Assembly (NCBI RefSeq): GCF_000504245.1
Contig: NZ_KI632509.1
Location: forward strand, 557,723-621,722
Source: Haloechinothrix halophila YIM 93223
GTDB lineage: Bacteria > Actinomycetota > Actinomycetes > Mycobacteriales > Pseudonocardiaceae
Reading direction: 5' to 3'
Length of the DNA: 64,000 bases
The notes below the pieces were generated by a model. It saw only the letters and a program-made list of their open reading frames with translations, was not told the origin of the DNA and did not search any database. Of this stretch, positions 34,022 to 41,329 are shown piece by piece (the stretch's first letter is position 1; each line of letters opens with the position of its first letter). A program made the translations under genes and the position numbers.

Positions 34022-35707
34022 TCAGCGTCCCGAGTCCGGTTTGCACGCCGGTGGCTGGCAGAGCAGCTTCGACAACGCCGCGTAGAAGACGTCCTTGATC
34101 TTGCTGGGATCCGGCGTCGTGAACGCCTCGCCGCCGGTCGCCGCCGCGATCTGCTCGAGTTCCTTCTTGTCGACGTCCGGCCCGATGCCGATGCCGATGA
34201 CCTGCAGCGGGCGGCGCGGGTCGTGGAGCTTGTCCAGCTTGGCGAGCAGCTGCTCGCGGGTGATGCCTTCCGGGTAGGCGTTCTTGCCGTCGGTGAGGAC
34301 GACGACGATGTTGATCCGGCCAGCCTCCCAGTTCTCGGTCGCATCCCGGTAGGCGGCGAGCGTGCTGTCGTACAGGCCGGTGTTGCCGCCGATCTGGTTC
34401 GCCGCCGATCGCAGTCGCTCGATGCCATTGCCGTTGAGGTGCTCGCGCACCTGCCGCACCGGCAGCAGCTCGCGATACGGCTTCGACCCGTCGAGGTAGG
34501 TGGAGAACGCCCAGAGCCCGATCTTGGTCGTCGGCTTGAACAGCCGCAGACCAAGTTCGGCCGCCTCGATCGTCGCGGCCATCCTGGTCTGGCCGGTGCC
34601 TGGCACGGCAGCGCTCATCGAGCCGGAGACGTCGAGCAGCACCTGGATGCGAGCGCTGAGATTCACGCCCGCCCACTCGTTGAGCAACTGCCGCACCTCG
34701 CCCGCGTCCGGCAGCGCCACCGGCGGCACCGCCTGCGCCGAGGTCCGCTTGCCGCGGTTCCGCAGCGCGGTGCCCTCAGGAGAACGGAACCCGGCGTCGG
34801 CGAACGCCTCCGCGAACCGGTCGCTGACCAGCAGGTCGAGGAAGTCCTTGGCAGCGTCGCGCCGCTCGCCGGTCGTGTCCGGCAGCACGATGTAGGGGAA
34901 GTCCAGCGCGGGGATCGGCCGCTCGGGGTAGCTGGCGACCAGATCGGCGGTGCGCGCCTCGAGGTTGTGGGTGAGCAGGTCGAACTCCGTTGTCGGGAAG
35001 GCGTCCAGCGGCTCGGTGTCGCCCGAGCTGCCCGGCAGCCTGCGGTAGAGGGTGGACGGCTCCTCGGCCACGTTGGCCGAGACGTGTCGCAGCGAGGACG
35101 TGTACGCCTTGCCGGAGCGCGGCGCGTCGCTCGCGAGGTGCTTGAGCGCGATGAGCGCGGACAGGCTGGCCGGATCCCACGCCGGATCGGCGATGCCGAC
35201 GTCGAAGTCGCCCGCGTCCGGCCCGACGAGCGCCGACCAGCGCGGCGGGACGGCTGGCCAGCCGAGCTGCGTCGCGGCGTCCTCGGTCAGCGCGAGCACG
35301 ACCGGAGTGCTCGCGATGGAGGTGCCGTTGACGGGGACGTCCCACGCGCCCTTGTCGTTGGCGTGCTGCAGCCACATCGTCGACTCCGGGATCCAGACGT
35401 CCGGCGGCTTCCTGCCCTGCGACAACACGAGGGACTCCGCGGTGACCTCGGAATCCCGCGCGGTGACGTGCACGCGATAGCAGTCGTCCCCCTCCTGTTG
35501 CGACACCGTGCGCGCCGCCCGCTGGACGACCGGCGCGATATCGGTGGCGGCGGTGACCGTGATGGCGGTGTCCGAACCGCAGCCAGCCGCGCGGAGTTCG
35601 TCGACAAGGAAATCGAACGCGAACCAGCCGACGAGAGTGAGCACCAGCAGCGTGCTCAGCACGATGACGCGCGCTCGTGGGGGACCCGCCGACGCGTGTC
35701 GACCCAT
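34022..35707 (-). CDS. Membrane-anchored solute-binding + von Willebrand A domain protein
   Basis: 561 residues: an N-terminal helix (VIVLSTLLVLTLVGWFAFDF), a periplasmic-binding-protein-like domain (about 50-330, with KPPDVWIPESTMW and LPDTTGERRDAAKDFLDLLVS), then a VWA domain with MIDAS DVSGSMS near residue 358 and VVLTDGKN near 474. The ATG 35707 follows AGGAGGG. It is the first gene of the operon leading into a GT-C-like gene and aftD. VWA domains bind metal-dependent protein partners and the other domain binds a ligand, so it might recruit or sense wall material. The role is unknown. Confidence 0.82.
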   Translation of the reverse strand: MGRHASAGPPRARVIVLSTLLVLTLVGWFAFDFLVDELRAAGCGSDTAITVTAATDIAPVVQRAARTVSQQEGDDCYRVHVTARDSEVTAESLVLSQGRKPPDVWIPESTMWLQHANDKGAWDVPVNGTSIASTPVVLALTEDAATQLGWPAVPPRWSALVGPDAGDFDVGIADPAWDPASLSALIALKHLASDAPRSGKAYTSSLRHVSANVAEEPSTLYRRLPGSSGDTEPLDAFPTTEFDLLTHNLEARTADLVASYPERPIPALDFPYIVLPDTTGERRDAAKDFLDLLVSDRFAEAFADAGFRSPEGTALRNRGKRTSAQAVPPVALPDAGEVRQLLNEWAGVNLSARIQVLLDVSGSMSAAVPGTGQTRMAATIEAAELGLRLFKPTTKIGLWAFSTYLDGSKPYRELLPVRQVREHLNGNGIERLRSAANQIGGNTGLYDSTLAAYRDATENWEAGRINIVVVLTDGKNAYPEGITREQLLAKLDKLHDPRRPLQVIGIGIGPDVDKKELEQIAAATGGEAFTTPDPSKIKDVFYAALSKLLCQPPACKPDSGR

Positions 35708-36067
35708 CGGCTTCGCCCTCCTCGCTCGTAGCCCCCGTCCATTCTCGTCAATTCCGCACGTCACGGAACGTCCGAACATCGGTATTTGCCTGCGCCATTC
35801 GCACCAAATCGGGCCGGATGATCACACCGCGTGGCGGATTGTTACCGCTCGGTAGCGCAAATCGCCGTCCCAGCCTCCAGGGCGTCGTGTTGATCTTGAG
35901 GCGTTCCGGTTGCCATAGCGACCACAACGCCGACAGGTTCCGGACGCAGGAACGCGGTCCGAGAATCCGCGAAAATTCCACCGCGAGGATGTCGAGGACC
36001 GCGGAACAGCTCCGACCTACCCGGGAAGACGCCACGATGGCGTAAGCGCGACACCGAGGAGAGCATC
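35708..36067. other. Divergent 360-bp gap, aftD operon / DGPF gene
   Basis: It holds promoters of both transcription units and a degraded 48-nt palindrome (35892-35939). No credible gene was found; frames here are short and lack ribosome sites. Confidence 0.45.
35892..35939. repeat. 48-nt palindromic element, copy 3 (degraded)
   Basis: The left arm GATCTTGAGGCGTT is identical to copy 2, but the right side keeps only AACGCC and ends CGACAGGTT in place of CTCAAGATC. The centre CGGTTGCCATAGCGACCAC resembles copy 5. This is the only copy in a divergent gap and the only one that cannot fold fully. Confidence 0.7.
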
Positions 36068-36448
36068 ATGGCGAAGTACATGCTGTTGCAGCACTACGGC
36101 GGAGCCGACTGCGGGCCGATGAGCGAGTGGGCACCGGACGAGATCACCGCACACATCGACTTCCAGCGCGATCTGACCAAGGAACTGACCGAGAGCGGCG
36201 AGCTGGTCGGGGGTGAGGGGCTTGCCGGCCCTGAGCTGGCCAAGATCGTCACGTCGGACGGCGGCGCGCCGGTCGTCTCCGATGGGCCGTTCCCCGAGTC
36301 GAAGGAGTTCCTTGCCGGGTACCGGATCGTCGACGTCGACAGCGAGCAGCGTGCACTGGAGATCGCGGCGCGGATCTCGGCGGCGCCCGGCCCGAACGGC
36401 GACCCGATCAAGCAGCAGATCGAGGTTCGCGAAGTGATGTCGGCCTGA
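36068..36448 (+). CDS. YCII-related DGPF-domain protein
   Basis: 126 residues. MAKYMLLQHYGG, the DGPFPESKEFLAGYRIVDV block and a C-terminal EVREVM strand are typical of DGPF/YCII-like proteins. GAGGAG precedes the ATG. It stands 36 bp before an ECF sigma gene of group 42, which is characteristically paired with a DGPF protein. It probably takes part in the signalling or output of that sigma factor. Confidence 0.9.
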   Translation: MAKYMLLQHYGGADCGPMSEWAPDEITAHIDFQRDLTKELTESGELVGGEGLAGPELAKIVTSDGGAPVVSDGPFPESKEFLAGYRIVDVDSEQRALEIAARISAAPGPNGDPIKQQIEVREVMSA

Positions 36449-36484
36449 CCGACGTTGTCGGTAGTCGCCGATAGCGTGTGATGC

Positions 36485-37693
36485 GTGAGCGCCGTGCCCG
36501 AGGACCTGCTGCGAGAACTCGCCCCGCAGGTGCTCGGCACGGTGGCGCGCCGCTATGGCGACTTCGACGCGGCGGAGGACGCCGTGCAGGAAGCGCTGCT
36601 CGCCGCGGCGACGCAGTGGCCCTCGTCCGGGCTGCCGGATAATCCGCGCGGCTGGCTGCTCCAGGTCGCCTCGCGCCGCATGGCCGACCAGGCGCGCGGC
36701 GAGCAGGCGCGTCGGCGCAGGGAAGACATCGCCGCGCAACAGGAGATCACCGGCACCGAGGTGCGGCACGCCGACGACACGCTCACGGTGCTGTTCTTGT
36801 CCTGCCACCCCAAGCTGACCACGGCGTCCGCGATCGCGCTGACGCTCCGGGCGGTCGGCGGCCTGACAACGGCGGAGATCGCAGCGGCGTTCCGGGTGCC
36901 CGAGGCGACGATGGCGCAGCGGATCAGCCGCGCCAAGCAGCGCATCGCACGTTCCGGCGCGACGTTCCGAATGCCGCCCGACGACGAGTGGCGCGACCGG
37001 CTCGCGTCGGTACTGCATGTGCTGTATCTCATTTTCAACGAGGGCTACACCAGTACGGCTGGCCCCGACCTGCAGCGCATCGAGCTGGCGACCGAGTCGA
37101 TCCGGCTCGCGCGGATGGTGCGTGCGTTGTTGCCCGACGACCCCGAGGTGGCCGGCCTGCTCGCGTTGATGCTGCTCACCGACGCGCGCCGGCACGCGCG
37201 GACCGGACCGCACGGCGAGCTGATTCCGCTCGAAGACCAGGACCGCGCGCGCTGGGACACCGCACTGATCCGCGAGGGCGTCGCGCTGCTCGAATCCGCG
37301 ATGGCACGCGAGGCGGTCGGCTATTACCAACTGCATGCCGCGATCGCGGCGGTGCACGACGACGCGGCGACGTCCGACGAAACCGATTGGCCACAGATCC
37401 TGCGGTTGTACGGCCTGTTGGAGAACCTGACGCCGAACCCCATGATCGCGCTGAACCGCGCCATCGCGGCGGCGATGGTGCACGGCCCCGCCGAGGGACT
37501 GCGCCAACTCGACGAACTAGACAACGACCTGTCCGGACATCACCGCCTCGCGGCGGCGCGGGCGCACCTGCTCGAGCGTGCCGGCGACGTCGACGGCGCG
37601 ATCGTCCAGTACCGCCGCGCCGCCGACCGCACCACCAGCCTCCCGGAACAGCGCTACCTCACCGAGCGCGCCGCGCGTCTTCGCGCGGCGTGA
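36485..37693 (+). CDS. ECF42-type RNA polymerase sigma factor with C-terminal TPR-like domain
   Basis: 402 residues. Sigma-2 is at about 5-75 (FDAAEDAVQEALLAAATQWP, NPRGWLLQVASRRMAD), sigma-4 at about 110-160 (LTTAEIAAAFRVPEATMAQRISRAKQRI), then a ~230-residue helical C-terminal domain (LHVLYLIFNEGYTST, TPNPMIALNRAIA) characteristic of ECF42. There is no anti-sigma gene; in this group the C-terminal domain and DGPF partners are thought to control activity. It is cotranscribed with the DGPF gene. Confidence 0.92.
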   Translation: MSAVPEDLLRELAPQVLGTVARRYGDFDAAEDAVQEALLAAATQWPSSGLPDNPRGWLLQVASRRMADQARGEQARRRREDIAAQQEITGTEVRHADDTLTVLFLSCHPKLTTASAIALTLRAVGGLTTAEIAAAFRVPEATMAQRISRAKQRIARSGATFRMPPDDEWRDRLASVLHVLYLIFNEGYTSTAGPDLQRIELATESIRLARMVRALLPDDPEVAGLLALMLLTDARRHARTGPHGELIPLEDQDRARWDTALIREGVALLESAMAREAVGYYQLHAAIAAVHDDAATSDETDWPQILRLYGLLENLTPNPMIALNRAIAAAMVHGPAEGLRQLDELDNDLSGHHRLAAARAHLLERAGDVDGAIVQYRRAADRTTSLPEQRYLTERAARLRAA

Positions 37694-37705
37694 GCGCGGC
37701 GACGG

Positions 37706-37718
37706 CGCGAGTCGCACC
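37706..37718 (-). repeat. Single unit of the GGTGCGACTCGCG repeat
   Basis: CGCGAGTCGCACC on the plus strand is the exact reverse complement of the core seen in the tandem arrays at 121 and 6901. Located 13 bp after the ECF42 stop. Confidence 0.55.
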
Positions 37719-37755
37719 CGGACCACCCCGACGTCCTAATCCCTCGGCCACCGTA

Positions 37756-37803
37756 GATCTTGATGCAAAGTGGCGATACGTATCGCCACTTTGCATCAAG
37801 ATC
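37756..37803. repeat. 48-nt palindromic element, copy 4 (perfect palindrome)
   Basis: The two 24-nt halves are exact reverse complements with no loop: GATCTTGATGCAAAGTGGCG and ATAC at the left, then the mirror image. The arm sequence differs from copies 1, 2 and 5 at several places, each compensated on the other arm. It lies between the convergent ECF42 gene and tRNA-Leu. Confidence 0.92.
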
Positions 37804-37876
37804 GCCCCGGTCAGCGACCACACTGTCGACAGACTTCGTGTCGTGGCGGCCCGCGCCAGACATCCCGGACAAACGA

Positions 37877-37902
37877 AAAGGCCCCGCCGGAGCGGGGCCT
37901 TT
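37877..37902 (-). terminator. Intrinsic terminator after tRNA-Leu
   Basis: AAAGGCCCCGC (37877-37887) and GCGGGGCCTTT (37892-37902) pair over a CGGA loop. Read on the minus strand it lies just after the tRNA 3' end and is followed by TTTTC, a standard factor-independent terminator. Confidence 0.85.
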
Positions 37903-37907
37903 CGATG

Positions 37908-37990
37908 TGGGCGAGGAGGGAGTTGAACCCTCACGTCCTTTCGGACACACGGACCTGAACCGTGCGCGTCTGCCATTCCGCCACTCGCCC
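37908..37990 (-). tRNA. tRNA-Leu (anticodon CAG)
   Basis: An 83-nt cloverleaf on the minus strand. The acceptor arms GGGCGAG (37990-37984) and CTCGCCC (37915-37909) pair fully, discriminator A at 37908. The anticodon arm is CACGG-TTCAGGT-CCGTG with anticodon CAG; the long variable arm (GTCCGAAAGGAC) marks a class II tRNA, and the T arm is GAGGGTTCAACTCCCTC. No CCA is encoded. In Mycobacterium a tRNA-Leu gene also stands beside fhaA. Confidence 0.95.
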
Positions 37991-38230
37991 GAGTGCTGAA
38001 CGCTGAACTAGCCTAACGTAGCCGGATTTAGGAGCGCCCGCGGGGGTCGGCATCCGAGCCAGCGGGCAACACCAGCCTCAACGCTGGTTGACAGCGGACT
38101 CACCCAGCACTGGCACAGTGGGAGCAACGAGAGCGTCACCACAAGGTGTTTCCAGGATGGCGAGTGCCGAACCGGCCGCGCACAGATACGATCGGACCGT
38201 GAAGGAGCGTGCGAAGGAGGACGAGTCCCG

Positions 38231-39457
38231 GTGGGCCGTATACAGCGCTTTGACCGGCGTCTTGAGGGCATCGTGGGCAACACCTTCGCGCGCATGTTCG
38301 GTGGCAATGTCGTCACCCAGGAGGTGGCACAAGCCCTTGAGCGTGAGAGCGAGGACAATGTCCGCGAGCTCGCTGGTGGGCGGTTACTCGCACCTAACCA
38401 CTACATCGTGTCCCTCGGTCCTACCGACCACGATCGAATGTCCGGTGACGAGCGCCGCGTTACCAGGGTGCTCGCGAATGCTGTCGCGGAACATCTCGCA
38501 GAGCACGGTTGGGACACCTATGGTGACGTCGTAGTCTCGCTAGAGCGCAATGACGCGCTGCATACTGGGCAGTTCAGGACTCGATCGACCGTGGACCCCG
38601 ACATCGCAGCTACCAACGTGGGACGCTCAGGACAGGAAGCACCACCCCGCAACGCAGGAGACCGAGCAATGAGTCAGCCACCCGGCTACGGCCACTACGA
38701 CCAGGGCGACCCGTACGGCCAGTACGGCTACGGCCAACCCGGCTACGACCAGCAGGGCGGGCAGCCAGGTTACGACCCTGGCTATGGCCAGCCCGGCTAC
38801 GACCAAGGCGGTTACGGCGCACCAGGCGGGCAGCCAGGTTACGACCCTGGCTATGGCCAGCCGGGCTATGACCCCGGCTACGGACATCCCGGCGGGCAGC
38901 CCGGCTATGACCCCGGGTACGGCCAGCCGCCCGGCGGCTACGACCCTGGCTACGGTGCTCCCGGTGGCCAGCCGGGTTATGACCCCGGCTACGGACAACC
39001 GGGCGGGCAGCCCGGCTACGACCCCTACGGCGCTCCGCCACCGCCTCCCGGTGGCCAGCCCGGCTACGACCCTGGCGGCTACGGCCCGCCTCCCGGCACG
39101 CCGCCCGGCGGGCAGCCCGCGTACGACCCCGGCTACGCGCCGCCACCGGTGCAAACCGGCGCCCGGCCGATGGCCGCGGCCCTGATGCTCGACGACGGCT
39201 CCAACCGCAGCTACTCCCTCAAGCAGGGCAGCAACGTCGTCGGCAGAGGCCAGGACGCGGACTTCCGGCTGCCGGACACCGGTGTGTCGCGCAGGCACCT
39301 CGAAATCACCTGGGACGGCCAGAGTGCGACGCTGGCTGACATCGGCTCGACCAACGGCACTACCGTGAACGGCACGCCGGTGCAGACCTGGCAGCTCGCT
39401 GATGGCGACGTGATCCGCGTCGGGCACTCCTCCCTGACGTTCCGAACACAGGGCTGA
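38231..39457 (+). CDS. fhaA: FhaA: DUF3662 and FHA domain protein
   Basis: 408 residues. The N-terminal DUF3662 domain (1-~125: RFDRRLEGIVGNTFARMFGG, VVTQEVAQALERESEDN), a ~160-residue linker of Gly/Tyr/Pro/Gln repeats built on PGYDPGYGQ, and a C-terminal FHA domain (~320-405) with VGRGQDADFRLPDTGVSRRH and STNGTTVNG. FHA domains bind phosphothreonine; FhaA binds the pseudokinase MviN in mycobacteria and affects peptidoglycan synthesis. The GTG 38231 follows AGGAGG. First gene of the kinase/shape cluster. Confidence 0.95.
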   Translation: MGRIQRFDRRLEGIVGNTFARMFGGNVVTQEVAQALERESEDNVRELAGGRLLAPNHYIVSLGPTDHDRMSGDERRVTRVLANAVAEHLAEHGWDTYGDVVVSLERNDALHTGQFRTRSTVDPDIAATNVGRSGQEAPPRNAGDRAMSQPPGYGHYDQGDPYGQYGYGQPGYDQQGGQPGYDPGYGQPGYDQGGYGAPGGQPGYDPGYGQPGYDPGYGHPGGQPGYDPGYGQPPGGYDPGYGAPGGQPGYDPGYGQPGGQPGYDPYGAPPPPPGGQPGYDPGGYGPPPGTPPGGQPAYDPGYAPPPVQTGARPMAAALMLDDGSNRSYSLKQGSNVVGRGQDADFRLPDTGVSRRHLEITWDGQSATLADIGSTNGTTVNGTPVQTWQLADGDVIRVGHSSLTFRTQG

Positions 39458-39512
39458 TGCGAGGGTCCCGGGCTGTCCGGGCGATGATGGAAGCGGGAGT
39501 GGACTTACTCAG

Positions 39513-39977
39513 GTGCCAGAGCTTGTCGTGCAATTGACCAGAGCAGGGTTTCTAGCCCTGCTCTGGTTATTCGTGCTGGCCGCTCTGCGGGTGGTGCGCT
39601 CCGATCTCTACGCGGCGTCCGGCCTCAAGGTCGACGTGCCGCATTTCCGCAAGAAACCACAACCCCAGAAGGCAGGCGGCGGCAAGTCACCGGGCAAGCT
39701 GGTCGTCACCCACGGCGCGCTGGCGGGAACCCGCATCGCGCTCGACGGCAGACCGATCCTGATCGGCAGGGCGGACGACTCGACGCTCGTGCTCGACGAC
39801 GACTACGCGTCGACGCGACATGCTCGCCTTTCGTTGCGCGGCAACGACTGGTACGTCGAAGATCTGGGATCGACGAACGGAACGTACTTGGATCGGGCTA
39901 AGGTCACAGCACCACTCCGAGTACCCCTCGGTGTCCCCATCCGGATCGGCAAGACGGTGATCGAGCTTCGCCCATGA
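39513..39977 (+). CDS. fhaB: FhaB (FipA): membrane FHA protein
   Basis: 154 residues: one N-terminal helix (LTRAGFLALLWLFVLAALRVV), a Lys/Gln linker (FRKKPQPQKAGGGKSPG), and an FHA domain with LIGRADDSTLVLDDDYASTRHARL and LGSTNGTYLD. It is a phosphothreonine reader implicated in cell division and polar growth in mycobacteria. GTG start 39513. Its stop overlaps the pstP start (ATGA). Confidence 0.95.
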   Translation: MPELVVQLTRAGFLALLWLFVLAALRVVRSDLYAASGLKVDVPHFRKKPQPQKAGGGKSPGKLVVTHGALAGTRIALDGRPILIGRADDSTLVLDDDYASTRHARLSLRGNDWYVEDLGSTNGTYLDRAKVTAPLRVPLGVPIRIGKTVIELRP

Positions 39978-41329
39978 CGCTTGTGCTTCGCTACGCAGCC
40001 CGCAGCGACCGGGGTCTGGTTCGCTCCAACAACCAGGACGCCGTGTACGCAGGTCCCCGCCTGCTCGCGCTCGCCGACGGCATGGGCGGCCATGCGGCTG
40101 GGGAGGTCGCGAGCAAGGTCGTCATCGCCGCGCTGGCGCCCCTCGACGACGATGAGCCGGGCGACGACCTGCTCAGCCAGCTTCGCGAGTCGGTGGTCGG
40201 CGGCAACAACGCCATCGCCGAACTGGTGGAGAACGAGCCCGAGCTTGAAGGCATGGGCACCACGCTGACCGCGATCCTGTTCTCCGGCAGCACCCTCGGC
40301 CTTGTCCACATCGGTGACTCGCGCGCCTACCTGCTCCGGGGCGGCCAGCTCACCCAAATCACCCACGACGACACCTTCGTCCAGAAGCTGCAGGACGAAG
40401 GGCGCATCACCGAGGAAGAGGCGGACTCGCATCCGCAGCGTTCGCTGCTCCTCAAGGCGTTAACCGGCCATGACGTCGAACCGAGCCTGACGATCAGGGA
40501 AGCGCGCGCGGGCGATCGCTACCTGCTGTGTTCCGACGGGCTCTCCGGCATGGTCAGCAGGCAGACGCTGGAAGAGGCCATCACGATCGCCGACGCGCAG
40601 GAGTGCGCCGACCGGATGATCGAACTGGCGCTCAAGGGCGGCGGCACCGACAACGTCACCGTGATCGTCGCGGACGTCGTCGACGTCGACTACGGCGACG
40701 ACGCCCCGATCATCGGCGGCGCGGCGGGCGACGGCACCGACGAGATCCATCAAGGCGACTCACCCGCCGCGAGAGCCAGGGCACTGAACCCACCCCCGCC
40801 ACCACAGGCGGTCGAGCAACCGGAGCCTCCCGACCCAAAAGCGAAACGCAGCAAGCGCATCAAGCTGATCGTCGGGCTGGCGCTGGTGCTGCTCGTCCTC
40901 GCCGCCGCGACGATAACGACCCGGTTCTTCGTGATGCAGCAGTACTACGTCGGCATCGACGAGACCGGTGAGGTCTCCGTCTTCCGCGGCATCAAGGGCA
41001 GCATTCTCGGCATCGACCTGAGCTCGGTCGAGGCGGACTCGTGCGCCGGGCTGAGCTCGGTCTGCGAGCCGCTGATGGCTGACGACCTCGTCGAGAACGT
41101 CCAGGACGTGCTACGCAGCGGCGTCGAGAAGGACAGCCTCGACGCCGCACAGACCTACATCCACACGCTGCGCTCGCGGTCGAGCTTCCACCGCGATCCG
41201 GACGAGGACACCGTGGTGTCGCCGTCGCCGACACCAGGGCCGTTCCCCGCGCCGACGACAACCGACGCCGACTCGGACGACCGGACCGGTGATACGACGA
41301 CCGGCGCTGACCAGGGTGGCGGTGGCTGA
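39974..41329 (+). CDS. pstP: PstP: PP2C-type Ser/Thr protein phosphatase
   Basis: 451 residues. A PP2C catalytic domain (1-~235) with SDRGLVRSNNQD, ADGMGGHAAGE, HIGDSRAYL, LCSDGLSGMV and GTDNVTVIVADV supplies all metal-binding Asp residues. A membrane helix follows a basic stretch (LIVGLALVLLVLAAATITT, about 297-318) and then a ~130-residue extracytoplasmic domain. It dephosphorylates PknA, PknB and their substrates. It overlaps fhaB by 4 bp and rodA by 1 bp. Confidence 0.96.
   Translation: MTLVLRYAARSDRGLVRSNNQDAVYAGPRLLALADGMGGHAAGEVASKVVIAALAPLDDDEPGDDLLSQLRESVVGGNNAIAELVENEPELEGMGTTLTAILFSGSTLGLVHIGDSRAYLLRGGQLTQITHDDTFVQKLQDEGRITEEEADSHPQRSLLLKALTGHDVEPSLTIREARAGDRYLLCSDGLSGMVSRQTLEEAITIADAQECADRMIELALKGGGTDNVTVIVADVVDVDYGDDAPIIGGAAGDGTDEIHQGDSPAARARALNPPPPPQAVEQPEPPDPKAKRSKRIKLIVGLALVLLVLAAATITTRFFVMQQYYVGIDETGEVSVFRGIKGSILGIDLSSVEADSCAGLSSVCEPLMADDLVENVQDVLRSGVEKDSLDAAQTYIHTLRSRSSFHRDPDEDTVVSPSPTPGPFPAPTTTDADSDDRTGDTTTGADQGGGG

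Noticed and set aside
33839-35731. 630-residue plus-strand frame opposite the solute-binding/VWA gene
   Set aside because: Shadow of the supported minus-strand gene, Arg/Gly/His-rich and motif-free.
37756-37803. att site or integrative element border near tRNA-Leu
   Set aside because: The tRNA 3' end is intact, no integrase gene or direct repeat of the tRNA end is in the window, and the palindrome belongs to a dispersed family.
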